Below the pieces are notes generated by a model. It saw only the letters and a program-made list of their open reading frames with translations, made no database searches and was not told where the DNA came from. Shown one piece after another: positions 8,901 through 17,213 of a stretch of 64,000 nt of DNA. Source of the DNA: Saprospiraceae bacterium (GTDB taxonomy: Bacteria; Bacteroidota; Bacteroidia; Chitinophagales; Saprospiraceae). Both the position numbers and the translations under genes were made by a program. The stretch is taken from NCBI GenBank assembly GCA_016787525.1, contig JAEUUP010000089.1, positions 62,001-126,000 on the forward strand, in the 5' to 3' direction. Each line of letters begins with the position of its first letter. Position 1 is the stretch's first letter.

Positions 8901-10302
8901 CCAACCAAGCATCCGAACCTTTGGCTGCCATCGCCTGAAAATCGGGATGAATACCCGTTGAGCCTACATAGCCTCCGATGCCTGTCATGGTCGCACCTGC
9001 ATTGGTTGAGCGATACAAAGATAAGTTGCCCAACAAGAGATGGTCGGCATTGGTCGGCGAAGCCATGATAGCTAAATTGTAGAAGCCTTGCCAAAAACTC
9101 CCCCCTGTTGTAGGTGCGTAATTTGCCAAATTGAGATTCGTTGAAGAATACGGCGCACCTACCTGTGGACTCACCAAAGTCCAATTTTCGCCTGCATCGT
9201 CGGTTTTCCACAAACCGATATGACCATTGTCTGTGCCTTTGGTTTCTCCAATCAAATATGCGTAAATGCGGCTCGAATTGGCAGGTGTAACAGCCATTCG
9301 TCCACCTTCGGGCGCGCGACCACTGAGGGGGTTGTCTATTGTATTCAAACTAAGCCAACCATTTGAGCGCACACTGAAGCTTGCGCCGCTATTGGTTGAT
9401 TTATAAAATTTAGTGATTTTTTCAGACGAATCGTCCGCCAAAGCAAAAACTACTGAGGGGTCGTCTGTTTTAAATTTTAAGTCATGAGCATCTTGATTTA
9501 AAACATTTGTCGTGAACGAACCATTGTCACCATTGGCAGTTGAGCGATAAATGCCGCCACTCGTAGCAATCATAACGATATTGGTTGAGGTCGGATGAAT
9601 AACAATCTCATTGATGTATGAACCCGAATACACCGTTTGCCAACTTGTACCACCGTCTGTTGTGCGGTATAAAGTCGAGCTTTCAGCAGCAAAAACGATG
9701 TTTGAATTAGTAGGATTAATTTTAATGGCTTGCACCGATTTAATTGAGTAATCTTTGGTCAAATATGTCCAGTTCACACCTTTATCAGTGGTTTTAAAAA
9801 TACCACCCGACTCAGTGCCACAATACAAAATATTGGCATCCACATCGTAAATGTCCATCGAATAGACATTGGCGTGGCGGTCGTCGTAGTTGCTGACATT
9901 GTTTTTTTCATAAGACTCAACAGGGCCTACTATCGTCCAATTACCCGTTAAACCTTCAGCTTGGGGCAGTTGTGGTTTGATTTTCAGACTTTCATCATAT
10001 TCCGATAGCTTGGTAATATACCCCTCAGTATCAAGCCATTTTTCCACGGCTCTTCTCCATTTTTTATAGTTCTGTGTGTGAACTGTTTTTTCTGTTGGAT
10101 TGGCAGTGCGCCACACTTGGTACAAACTGTCCAAAGTTGGTACGTGTGGATTTTTGCTGTACATCATCACAGCCCAATCGGGCGTTTCTTTATCAATGGC
10201 AGGTTTTGATTTGAGAAAATCCGTGTGCTTAGTTTGAGCAAAAAGAACATTGAACGTTAAGGCGAGGCAAAGCCCTAAAAGAAGGTTTGTCAGATTTTTC
10301 AT
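5986..10302 (-). CDS. T9SS-secreted multidomain protein with BNR/sortilin-type repeats, PKD and LamG domains
   Basis: 1438 residues. A signal peptide (MKNLTNLLLGLCLALTFNVLFA) is followed by many 'TTDGGxxW' repeats between about 150 and 840. These mark a beta-propeller of the BNR/sortilin/photosystem-assembly type. A PKD-like domain lies at about 850-945 and a LamG/concanavalin-like domain at about 965-1130 (WHHVAASVTRTGNAVLYVDG, DEVKIWNTAL). A linker domain leads to the type A T9SS sorting domain (FKIYPNPATEILNV to ENIVLR). It should be exported by Sec and T9SS to the cell surface or outside; ligand binding or surface adhesion is inferred. It holds six exact decamers (6329, 6786, 7769, 7976, 9451, 10021) and a near copy at 9321. 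It is a single gene followed by a decamer-armed terminator. Confidence 0.88.
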   Translation of the reverse strand: MKNLTNLLLGLCLALTFNVLFAQTKHTDFLKSKPAIDKETPDWAVMMYSKNPHVPTLDSLYQVWRTANPTEKTVHTQNYKKWRRAVEKWLDTEGYITKLSEYDESLKIKPQLPQAEGLTGNWTIVGPVESYEKNNVSNYDDRHANVYSMDIYDVDANILYCGTESGGIFKTTDKGVNWTYLTKDYSIKSVQAIKINPTNSNIVFAAESSTLYRTTDGGTSWQTVYSGSYINEIVIHPTSTNIVMIATSGGIYRSTANGDNGSFTTNVLNQDAHDLKFKTDDPSVVFALADDSSEKITKFYKSTNSGASFSVRSNGWLSLNTIDNPLSGRAPEGGRMAVTPANSSRIYAYLIGETKGTDNGHIGLWKTDDAGENWTLVSPQVGAPYSSTNLNLANYAPTTGGSFWQGFYNLAIMASPTNADHLLLGNLSLYRSTNAGATMTGIGGYVGSTGIHPDFQAMAAKGSDAWLACDGGMTYSTDFFAADFQVRQNGVIASDYWGFGQGWNQDIMVGGRYHNGNAVLSSNYPTGKSITLGGGEAPTGYVNPSTNVAYFSDIDAKSLPTDFNGSVSDMTNWSKYPNESYYAAYSSDAEYDPRYYKHIYLGEGKSLWKSTDNGVTFTELKNFDNGSSECAVRDVEVSRSNPSVIYVHVKTAYSDAALYRSADGGATWTTKAFPVTPNKRHGAISMSATDENKLWAIFSNGSNGNKVYQTNDGGTTWTNITSAVLDGQSLQTVLNQAGTDDVYVGSGNAVFRYSGGSWSNFSTGLPSKTDCNLLRGYYRTNKLRVSTYGNGIWETDFAIASPPVAQPMVDKNTTDCGRTIFQFDDYSVAKSDATYSWSFSPTPQYVSSTTIRNPQVIFGGTGNYSVTLTVTDGNGTSTKSIPNMVTITTDNCALATTPTSTGTFTGSASSYARASAAPNFGASQDFTIAFWLKTTTTSSDAAMATDKNWGSGGYNGWVFSMNSGRVWFNIGDDEGHRIDLYSQYGLNDGKWHHVAASVTRTGNAVLYVDGVNKASTSAAALLTINSSYPLCFVADGLYNYPYAGDIDEVKIWNTALSQSQIRERMYLTATTSESNLINYFQFNDATTNEYDRGTNGYNLTFSASASRSTSTVPVGSGSVYSMSVTSGGIKDFTGTNCQIEFPASGTYPNGDIVVSALTASPDQNPSSGTPLSNKYWVVSNYGSNSTFSALTSIKFGDLGSFATGSASNFKLYKRNSNAHGATWGSSVDAADVLSTTNNNTLTFSTGNNITSFSQFTINNEAALTIELLDFQALLTDKQTHLAWQVADETLVNHYEIERSYDGKQFEFIKKEAKGKISSTDAPPQYGVIFYRLKIVENDGSWVYSPIRNVNFETLSKTNFKIYPNPATEILNVRFESNSTQNVDFELINAMGQIVYTYQMDSKQGSNHLFFRTANFPAGLYTLRIKQGNVLTTENIVLR

Positions 10303-10519
10303 TAGCGATGCAAAAGATAGATTGAATTCAATAAATAGAATAAAAGAATATACAAAGGTTCAAAAATTCAATCAATTGATTTATCAAATGCTTAAAAACT
10401 TTTTATTATACCTAATCTTCATAGAATTGATTAACTTTGAACGCTTCATGAGTGTTTAGATAAAAAGCATTGAAAGGTACAGTAATTGTTTCGAGCGAAT
10501 ACTCCTTCAGTAAAAAACC

Positions 10520-10625
10520 AGCAGTTTCTAATGTAAAATGCACACGTTTAGAAAAAGTGATTCACGTATCGGATTCCTTAAAGGAATCCGATACGTGACA
10601 CTCAATCTTTTACATCGAAACTGCT
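10520..10625. repeat. Palindromic MITE-like element, copy A
   Basis: The outer arms AGCAGTTTC-taATGTAAAA (10520-10538) and TTTTACAT-c-GAAACTGCT (10608-10625) are near-perfect inverted repeats. The core is a perfect palindrome, CACGTATCGGATTCCTT (10563-10579), one A, then its complement (10581-10597). A related element lies at 30129-30245. No coding capacity is visible. The rest of the spacer from 10303 to 10519 is AT-rich with nothing else I can name. Confidence 0.75.
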
Positions 10626-10638
10626 AGTAAAAAACACA

Positions 10639-10673
10639 AAAAGCTGTTGACTCTTTGAGAATCAACAGCTTTT
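10639..10673. terminator. Terminator after the first agmatine-deiminase-like gene
   Basis: AAAAGCTGTTGA (10639-10650) pairs perfectly with TCAACAGCTTTT (10662-10673) across an 11-nt loop. It would stop leftward transcripts from 10814-11944. Confidence 0.75.
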
Positions 10674-10680
10674 CGCTGTT

Positions 10681-10815
10681 TACTGAGGGAGCATTTACGC
10701 TTGATATTCTCCTTTCAGCTTTGTTTTATACAAACTCAGACTATTTAACACCGTAAAAATGTCCGATTTCGTTGCGATTGATAAGGGTTTCATCAGCGAC
10801 TTGCCAATGAGCTTT
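10681..10815 (-). pseudogene. Fossil of a T9SS secreted-protein gene
   Basis: Read on the minus strand, this stretch encodes HWQVADETLINRNEI and then breaks up with stops. The intact gene at 5986-10302 has AWQVADETLVNHYEI at the matching place. DNA similarity continues past the break (GAGAATATCAAGC here, GAAAATATCAAGC there) to the decamer, which is intact in the live gene (6329-6338) and degenerate here (TACTGAGGGA, 10681-10690). It is therefore a decayed piece of a related gene, abutting the end of the deiminase gene. Confidence 0.7.
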
Positions 10816-11944
10816 ACCTTGGTTGTTGCTGCGTAACACAGTGAACCATACCGCCATTTTCGTATAAATTACGCACATCTATGCCGACAACTGTCCGCGT
10901 CGGGTACAATTGCTGAATCAATTGATTGGCAACTGCATCGTTGGGGTCATTATAATTGGGCACTAAAACCTTTGAGTTTGCAATGTAATAGTTGACGTAA
11001 GAACCTTTGTAACCCAAATTTTTACCATAAGCCGTAACCACATCATTTTGGGTTAAAGGGAGTTTTACAAAATTGTAAGCTGTGCCGCTTTTTTTTTTCG
11101 CTGCAAAAAGGGTTGTAATATCGGCTTGTGGTACTTGCCATTCTATCAAATCGGCTTCGCTCATCGTCACAATCGTTGTTGCATTGCCAAATCGTGCAAA
11201 GCCGTCAATGTGCATATCTGTAATTTCCAAACCTGCTTTGCCATTCAACCAAATAAAATTGGTGACACCAAGATATTTTTTAAAAATGGCTTCGGCTTGC
11301 GCTTGCGTCATGCTTGGATTGCGGTTATTGTTCAAAATAGAACTTTTACAAGCCATAAACGTACCGTGTCCGTCAATTTCAACGCTACCGCCTTCGTTGA
11401 CCATCTCTGCACCTATGTTTACAACGGTACTTTGTTGGTCGGCTGCAATTTTGGTAGGAATAATATCACATTTGCTATACGCTGCTTTTTTGCCCCAACC
11501 ATTGAAACCCCAATCTTCGATAACCCATTTGCCATCTTTGTCTTTGGCATAAATGGGTCCATTGTCACGCGCCCAAACGTCGTCGGTCGGATAAATTTTA
11601 AAATCAATATTCGTCAAAAGCACCCCCTCAGTATTGAGTAGCCCAACAACCCTATTTTTAGCCGTTTCGTCGTACACGACCAAATGCACTTTTTCACTCG
11701 ATACCAACTCTTTTGTAATTTTGACCCAAGTGGCATCCAATCGGTTGCGATATGTTGTGCCATATTGATATTCGTGAGGCCATTGCAACCAAGTGCCTTC
11801 GTGCGGTTCGCTTTCGTCGGGCATGGTGTAGAGAATGGTTGTATCTGTTTTAGGGTCAGTAGGGTCAACAGGTGTGTCGGTCTCATTGCAACCGCAAGAT
11901 GACAATGCGATTATAACTAAGCATGAAAAAAATAATTTACTCAT
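10814..11944 (-). CDS. Agmatine deiminase / peptidylarginine deiminase-like lipoprotein (copy 1)
   Basis: 376 residues. A lipoprotein signal (MSKLFFSCLVIIALSSCGC) precedes a PAD_porph/agmatine-deiminase-family guanidino hydrolase. Visible family motifs are MPDESEPHEGTWLQWP, DDVWARDNGPIY, NEGGSVEIDGHGT, DMHIDGFARF and the catalytic-cysteine end ENGGMVHCVTQQQP. Classical agmatine deiminase is cytosolic and makes N-carbamoylputrescine; a lipidated form would act in the periplasm or at the surface, so substrate is open (agmatine or peptidyl-arginine). A close paralogue lies directly upstream (12010-13164). A decamer at 11624 encodes NTEG where the paralogue reads GNAS without the motif. Confidence 0.85.
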   Translation of the reverse strand: MSKLFFSCLVIIALSSCGCNETDTPVDPTDPKTDTTILYTMPDESEPHEGTWLQWPHEYQYGTTYRNRLDATWVKITKELVSSEKVHLVVYDETAKNRVVGLLNTEGVLLTNIDFKIYPTDDVWARDNGPIYAKDKDGKWVIEDWGFNGWGKKAAYSKCDIIPTKIAADQQSTVVNIGAEMVNEGGSVEIDGHGTFMACKSSILNNNRNPSMTQAQAEAIFKKYLGVTNFIWLNGKAGLEITDMHIDGFARFGNATTIVTMSEADLIEWQVPQADITTLFAAKKKSGTAYNFVKLPLTQNDVVTAYGKNLGYKGSYVNYYIANSKVLVPNYNDPNDAVANQLIQQLYPTRTVVGIDVRNLYENGGMVHCVTQQQPR

Positions 11945-12009
11945 AATGACCTGAATATTAAAGATGTAAAAAAATAAAAATAGCTTAAAGTGAACATACT
12001 ACCTCATCT

Positions 12010-13164
12010 TTACTTTGGCTGCTGTTGGGTTACACAATGCACCATGCCGCCGTTTTCGTATAAATTGCGGCAATCAATACCTACAATTTTTTTGGTTGGA
12101 TACAATTGTTGTAAAGTCTGATTGGCAACAGCATCGTTTGGGTCGCTGTAATTGGGAACTAAAACAACCGTATTGCCTGTATAATAATTGACATACGAAC
12201 CTTTATAACCTAAATTTTTACCATAAGAGGTCATTACATTGTTCTTTGTCAAAGGTAATCGAACAAAATTGTAAGCAATGTTATTTTTGTTTTTGGCAGC
12301 AAAAAGTTTTGTTATGTCCGCAGTTGGCACTTCCCAATAAGTTAAATCAGCCTGACTCATCGTGACAATCGTATTGGCATTGCCAAATCTTGCAAAGCCG
12401 TCAATGTGCATATCGGTCAAGTCTGCATTAGGTACACCTGTCAACCAGATGAAATTGGATACGCCTAAGTTTTGACTTAAAATCGCTTCCGCTTGCGTTT
12501 GTGTCATGTTAAGGTTGCGATTATTATTCAAAATTGCGCTTTTTGTTGCCAAAAAAGTCCCATTCCCATCAATTTCAAAAGCACCGCCTTCTAAAACCAT
12601 CGTCGCATTAAGGTCAATTTTAGGTAAAGATTGGCTGGTCGCAACAGAAGCAGGAATGACATTGTCTTTGGTGTAGGGCGTTTTTTTACCCCAACCATTG
12701 AAGGCCCAATCTTCAATTATCGTTTTACCCGCCGCATCTTTGACGTAAATCGGGCCATTGTCGCGCACCCATACGTCATTGGTTTGGAAAATTTTGAAAT
12801 CAATATTGGTCAAAGGCACACTTGCGTTTCCGAGGAGCGTTGTAATGCGATTTTTCTCAGTTGCGTTATAAGCGATAATATGCACTTTTTCGCTCTGAAC
12901 CAAGGCTTTTGTCATCGCAACCCAAGTTGCATCGAGGCGATTGCGGTAAGTCGTGCCGTATTGGTACGCATGAGGCCATTGAAGCCAAGTACCTTCGTGT
13001 TCTTGTGTTTCATCGGGCATCGTGAAGCCTGTTGTCGCACTTGCAGCAGCCAAGTTCGACGCAGCGACCCCCTCAGTATCAGGCGTGTGGACACTTAAAT
13101 TCTCCTTTTGGCAAGCCGCCAAGAGAGACATAAACAGAATTGAAACCATTACTTTGTGCAGCAT
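12010..13164 (-). CDS. Agmatine deiminase / peptidylarginine deiminase-like lipoprotein (copy 2)
   Basis: 384 residues, clearly paralogous to its downstream neighbour over the full enzyme domain. The lipobox lies in MLHKVMVSILFMSLLAAC. Motifs kept: MPDETQEHEGTWLQWP, NDVWVRDNGPIYV, EGGAFEIDGNGT, DMHIDGFARF and ENGGMVHCVTQQQP with the catalytic Cys. The two genes share a strand with a 65-bp spacer, so a tandem duplication and joint transcription are likely. A decamer at 13069 lies in the variable linker just after the lipid anchor (PDTEGVAAS), not at the position used in copy 1. Confidence 0.85.
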   Translation of the reverse strand: MLHKVMVSILFMSLLAACQKENLSVHTPDTEGVAASNLAAASATTGFTMPDETQEHEGTWLQWPHAYQYGTTYRNRLDATWVAMTKALVQSEKVHIIAYNATEKNRITTLLGNASVPLTNIDFKIFQTNDVWVRDNGPIYVKDAAGKTIIEDWAFNGWGKKTPYTKDNVIPASVATSQSLPKIDLNATMVLEGGAFEIDGNGTFLATKSAILNNNRNLNMTQTQAEAILSQNLGVSNFIWLTGVPNADLTDMHIDGFARFGNANTIVTMSQADLTYWEVPTADITKLFAAKNKNNIAYNFVRLPLTKNNVMTSYGKNLGYKGSYVNYYTGNTVVLVPNYSDPNDAVANQTLQQLYPTKKIVGIDCRNLYENGGMVHCVTQQQPK

Positions 13165-13260
13165 AAAAACGATTTTAAAAATGATTGAAAGAATGTAATT
13201 AAAAATGATGACACAAAGGTGGGCTGTTAGAACAATGGAAACTTGTCCTAAATTGACAAC

Positions 13261-14115
13261 TTACACATTTAAAGGAATTAAAATAGCAGTTAGGAAATCT
13301 GCTTCATGAGCCGTGTTAGAATCGTGTTTGATATAGTGTTCAATGATGGGTGCTGCACTGAATTCTAACTGTGTTGTCAAAATCCAGCCCGCATATATTT
13401 TTTGGTAAGTTTCCTCTATCGTATCATAACTGCCACGATGCCAGAAGCGGGCATATCTACCACCTAACATCGTTTTTGAAGGCAATTCTTTGTTTTTAGG
13501 CAAAACTGAAACACAGGCATCATAGCGACACTTGATTTTTTCAGTTATCAAAGGTTCATCGGCAATGATGCCAAAGTAATCAACGCCTTGTTCGGGCAAC
13601 TCTAAACGCATCACTTTTGCCCACAAATCTTCAATGTCAGGATTATTATAGTCTGTAAAAATACTTTGATAGTAAACCGTTCTAGTGGGCAAATAGACCT
13701 TTTCGCAAACGATTGCCTCTTTAGCAAGAGTCGGTACAATAGCGTTTTGTTCCAACAAAACAGGTTTTTGTTGTCTCGCTGTTTTGGGTGATAGACCAAA
13801 ACGTTGTTTAAATGCCTTAGAGAATGAAGCCACATTGTCAAAACCAACCTCTAAAGCAATATCAGAAAAGGCTTTGGTGGTGTATAAAATCAATTTATAG
13901 GCTCTCTCAACTTTCAATCTTTGCTGATAAGCTCCTATTGTTTCACGACAAGTGTATTTGAAAATACGTTGAATATTACGGTAAGAATAAAAAGACACAC
14001 GCTCCAAATCTGTTATCGAAATGGGTTGATTGTAGTGTGTATCAATCAAATTGATGGTGTTATGGATACAGTCCAATTCCATTCGTTCGGGTTCTCTATT
14101 TACTGAGGGGGCCAT
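13261..14115 (-). CDS. AraC family regulator with GyrI-like effector-binding domain
   Basis: 284 residues from the longest start. An AraC-type double helix-turn-helix lies at about residues 18-112, with IALEVGFDNVASFSKAFKQRFGLSP as its signature second half (quoted in parts). A GyrI/Rob-like effector-binding domain follows (VYLPTRTVYYQSIF to the end). Such one-component regulators often answer to small hydrophobic or cationic ligands. The start is uncertain: the first ATG (14113-14115) is followed at once by a decamer encoding PSV, and an ATG at codon 12 (MELDCIHN) fits the domain edge better. It lies upstream of the two deiminase genes on the same strand and may control them, which is inference. 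Confidence 0.82.
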   Translation of the reverse strand: MAPSVNREPERMELDCIHNTINLIDTHYNQPISITDLERVSFYSYRNIQRIFKYTCRETIGAYQQRLKVERAYKLILYTTKAFSDIALEVGFDNVASFSKAFKQRFGLSPKTARQQKPVLLEQNAIVPTLAKEAIVCEKVYLPTRTVYYQSIFTDYNNPDIEDLWAKVMRLELPEQGVDYFGIIADEPLITEKIKCRYDACVSVLPKNKELPSKTMLGGRYARFWHRGSYDTIEETYQKIYAGWILTTQLEFSAAPIIEHYIKHDSNTAHEADFLTAILIPLNV

Positions 14116-14193
14116 CCAAGCCCAGTTCTGTTTTTACTTTAACCATGATATGATTAAACCTTTCTACAAAAATCTGATAAAATTAGAACTTTT

Positions 14194-14237
14194 AATAACA
14201 AACGCTCAAAATCTATAAGATATTGAGCGTTTGTTAT
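14194..14237 (-). terminator. Hairpin after korB
   Basis: AATAACAAACGCTCAA (14194-14209) pairs with TTGAGCGTTTGTTATT (14222-14237). It lies 23 bp after the korB stop, with a decamer (14242-14251) between stop and hairpin. The T tract is weak in the leftward sense. Confidence 0.65.
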
Positions 14238-14259
14238 TCTATACTGAGGGGATACATTT

Positions 14260-15312
14260 CTACCTAAACCCAGCATTTATCTCCGCCAAAGCCGCTTGAC
14301 TCGGTGTTAGAACGGCTTGTTTCAGTTGATTCAACGGTGTATCCACTGTTTTGATGACATCGTGCAATTCATGGCTGTCAGTGTCAATATAGAGCAAGCC
14401 TGTGAGGATTTCGCCTTTTTTGCGGGCATCGTGTAAGCGGGTGATACTTGAATTGCGGTCTGTTGGGTCCCAACCTGCGGCTAATTTGTGCAGATTGACG
14501 TGAGAGCCGTCGTGCAATTCGACTGATTTTGATGCGCCTTCACTGTATTCGACTGTGATTTCGCTCTTTTCTGGCACAAAATCCACCATTGAGAGGGCTT
14601 CGATATGCTCTCGGGTATAGTCATACGATTTCGTAGAGCCTGAGTTGTTGTTGAATGTGACACAAGGCGACACAACGTCAATGAGTGCGAAACCTTGATG
14701 CGACATGGCGGCTTTTATCAAAGGTATCAACTGCGTTTTGTCGCCTGAAAAGCTGCGTGCGACAAAAGTTGCGCCCAATTCGAGTGCCAAACCTGCCAAG
14801 TCTATGCCTTCAAATGGGTTGGCAGAGCCACTTTTGTTGATTGAACCGAGGTCGGCGGTGGCGGAGTCTTGCCCTTTTGTCAAACCGTAGCAACCGTTGT
14901 TCATGACGATGTACGTCATGTTGAGATTGCGGCGGATGGCGTGGACGAATTGCCCCATACCAATTGAAGCGGTGTCTCCGTCGCCCGAAATGCCGAGATA
15001 AAGTAGGTCACGATTGGCGAGGTTTGCACCTGTCGCTACTGAGGGCATACGACCGTGAACGGAGTTGAAGCCGTGCGAATTATTGAGAAAGTAATTGGGT
15101 GTTTTTGATGAACAACCAATGCCTGATAATTTGGCGATACGGTGTGGCTGTACTGACATTTCGTAGCACGCTTGAACGATTGCGCCGCTGATAGAGTCGT
15201 GTCCACAACCTGCGCACAACGTCGAAATCACACCTTCGTAATCTTTTTTCGAGTAACCTTCTGCATTCTTGGGCAGATTCGGATTGACGAACTTGGGTTT
15301 TATGAATGACAT
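14260..15312 (-). CDS. korB: 2-oxoacid:ferredoxin oxidoreductase beta subunit (KorB-like)
   Basis: 350 residues. This is the thiamine-diphosphate subunit that, with KorA, oxidatively decarboxylates a 2-oxoacid (probably 2-oxoglutarate) to the acyl-CoA and reduces ferredoxin. It shows LCAGCGHDSISGAIVQAC near the N-terminus, GIGCSS, the TPP/Mg site GDGDTASIGMGQF and MNNGCYGLTKGQDSAT. The C-terminal extension beyond the TPP domain is common in Bacteroidota. It is the last gene of the leftward operon with korA and the GltD-like gene; an 83-bp spacer with an inverted repeat precedes it. A near decamer (TACTGAGGGC) is at 15037. Confidence 0.9.
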   Translation of the reverse strand: MSFIKPKFVNPNLPKNAEGYSKKDYEGVISTLCAGCGHDSISGAIVQACYEMSVQPHRIAKLSGIGCSSKTPNYFLNNSHGFNSVHGRMPSVATGANLANRDLLYLGISGDGDTASIGMGQFVHAIRRNLNMTYIVMNNGCYGLTKGQDSATADLGSINKSGSANPFEGIDLAGLALELGATFVARSFSGDKTQLIPLIKAAMSHQGFALIDVVSPCVTFNNNSGSTKSYDYTREHIEALSMVDFVPEKSEITVEYSEGASKSVELHDGSHVNLHKLAAGWDPTDRNSSITRLHDARKKGEILTGLLYIDTDSHELHDVIKTVDTPLNQLKQAVLTPSQAALAEINAGFR

Positions 15313-15395
15313 GTTTTTTATAGTTATTCGTCACTTGTTATTCGTTGTTTTTTCTAAAAAACGAGTACCCAGTAAAATAACAAGTGACGAGTTAT
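15313..15395. repeat. Intra-operon inverted-repeat spacer (ATTCGTTATT family, copy 1)
   Basis: TCGTCACTTGTTAT (15328-15341) pairs perfectly with ATAACAAGTGACGA (15377-15390). TTATTCGTT occurs at 15338-15346. Related words occur in three other spacers between co-directional genes (35277-35423, 40402-40539, 47986-48089). It may be an mRNA-stabilising or attenuating hairpin, or a small mobile repeat. Confidence 0.5.
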
Positions 15396-17213
15396 CTAAT
15401 TTTGTTTCACAAGTCCCACAACAGGAACAATTTGACTAAGAATCGTATCAGCCGTGATAGGCATACCATCGAAGTTCAACACCTTAACCAACTTCTTCGG
15501 ATTGATTTCCAATTCATTGATAAGCAAGGTGCGGAACTGAGCGTCGCGGTTTTGTTCTATCACAAACACTTTGTCGTGCGCCTCGATGAACGCTTCCACG
15601 TCTTCGTTGAATGGGAACGACCTAACTCGCATCGCATCAATCGGCATACCATCCCCCCTCAGTAAATCAATGGCTTCGAGGGCGGCGTAGTGTGTTGTGC
15701 CGTAGAAAATCATACCGTATTTGCTCTCATTTTGTGCTTGGAACACCTCTGGCGCAGGCACTAAAGTCTTCGCTGTATCAAACTTTTTGAGTAAACGATT
15801 CATATTGCGGACGTACGCGGCACTTTCTTCGGTGTAACGTGCGTACTCATCGCGCGAAGAGCCACGAGTGAAGAACGAACCTTTTGTCGGGTGCGTTGCT
15901 GGGATGGTACGGTAAGGAATACCGTCGCCATCTACATCTAAGTAACGTCCATAGGCTTCCATTGCGTCCAAATCTTCAGCTGTCAAGACTTTGCCGCGTT
16001 TGTAGGCACGGTTTTCGTCCCATTTCAAAGGTGCTGAAAGGTGGTCATTCATACCCAAATCGAGGTCAATCATCACCATCACAGGTGTTTGAAGTTGTTC
16101 TGCCAAGTCAAAAGCATCGGCACTCATCTCAAAACACTCGTTAGGTGTGCTTGGAAACAACAAAACATGTTTGGTATCGCCATGCGATGCATAAGCGGCT
16201 AATAAAACGTCGGATTGTTGCGTCCGAGTCGGCATACCTGTCGAAGGCCCTGTGCGTTGCACATCGAATAAGACGGTTGGCACTTCGGCAAAATAAGCCA
16301 AGCCCAAAAACTCATTCATCAACGACACGCCCGGACCACTGGTGGCTGTGAAAGACCGTGCGCCATTCCAAGATGCACCGATGACCATACCCAAAGCGGC
16401 TAATTCGTCCTCTGCTTGCACGATGGCGACGTTCATTTTACCCGTTTCTGGGTCAACACGCAGTTTTTTGGCGTATTTTTCAAAAGCATTAACCAATGAC
16501 GTGGAAGGCGTAATCGGATACCATGCCGCAACGGTTGCGCCTGCAAACAAACAACCCAACCCACAAGCTGTGTTGCCATCAATGATAATGGAATCGCCCA
16601 CCAAATCGCGTTTTTCAATCGCAATACTGAGGGGTGTCGGGTAATGTTCTTTGATGTAATCAACACCCAACTTAATGGCGTTCATATTGGGTTCGATGAG
16701 CTTTGGCTTTTTGGCGAATTGATTGGAAATAACGGCTCTAACGGCTTCCAAATCAATTTCTAAAAGTGCCGCTAACGCACCTACGTAGATGATATTTTTG
16801 AACAACTGACGTTGGCGTGGGTCGCTGTATTCGCGCAAGCATATTTCCATCATCGGGATTCCGATATAAGTGATGTCTTCACGGTAATATTCGCTGCGCA
16901 AGTGCTTCGTACTGTCATAAACGAAGTAACCACCTGACTTCACAGAGGCAACGTCGCGTGCCAAGCTTTGTGGATTGAGGCATACCATCATGTCCACACC
17001 TTCGCGACGACCTAAATAGCCTTTCTCACTCACGCGCACTTCGTACCAAGTCGGCAAACCTTGGATATTGGAAGGAAAAATATTCTTGGCGGTCATGGGG
17101 ACACCCATTTTGAAAATGGTTTTGGCAAACATCGTATTCGCACTCGCCGAACCTGTGCCGTTCACATTGGCAAAACGAATGACACAATCATTGATTATCC
17201 TATTTTTCGACAT
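15396..17213 (-). CDS. korA: 2-oxoacid:ferredoxin oxidoreductase alpha subunit with fused gamma domain (KorA-like)
   Basis: 605 residues from the ATG at 17213 (MSKNRIINDCVIRF); the frame is open further upstream, but that part encodes the end of the upstream gene in another frame. Residues about 10-185 form the gamma domain (NGTGSASANTMFAKTIF, GRREGVDMMVCLNP). The alpha pyrimidine-binding domain follows (ACGLGCLFAGATVAAWYPITPS in part, SGPGVSLMNEFLGLAYFAE), then GMPTRTQQSD and a transketolase C-like end. Gamma-alpha fusion is usual for the KorA type used with KorB. Its start overlaps the end of the GltD-like gene by 19 bp, so translation is probably coupled. Decamers at 15655 and 16625 encode LRG and PLS. 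Confidence 0.9.
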   Translation of the reverse strand: MSKNRIINDCVIRFANVNGTGSASANTMFAKTIFKMGVPMTAKNIFPSNIQGLPTWYEVRVSEKGYLGRREGVDMMVCLNPQSLARDVASVKSGGYFVYDSTKHLRSEYYREDITYIGIPMMEICLREYSDPRQRQLFKNIIYVGALAALLEIDLEAVRAVISNQFAKKPKLIEPNMNAIKLGVDYIKEHYPTPLSIAIEKRDLVGDSIIIDGNTACGLGCLFAGATVAAWYPITPSTSLVNAFEKYAKKLRVDPETGKMNVAIVQAEDELAALGMVIGASWNGARSFTATSGPGVSLMNEFLGLAYFAEVPTVLFDVQRTGPSTGMPTRTQQSDVLLAAYASHGDTKHVLLFPSTPNECFEMSADAFDLAEQLQTPVMVMIDLDLGMNDHLSAPLKWDENRAYKRGKVLTAEDLDAMEAYGRYLDVDGDGIPYRTIPATHPTKGSFFTRGSSRDEYARYTEESAAYVRNMNRLLKKFDTAKTLVPAPEVFQAQNESKYGMIFYGTTHYAALEAIDLLRGDGMPIDAMRVRSFPFNEDVEAFIEAHDKVFVIEQNRDAQFRTLLINELEINPKKLVKVLNFDGMPITADTILSQIVPVVGLVKQN

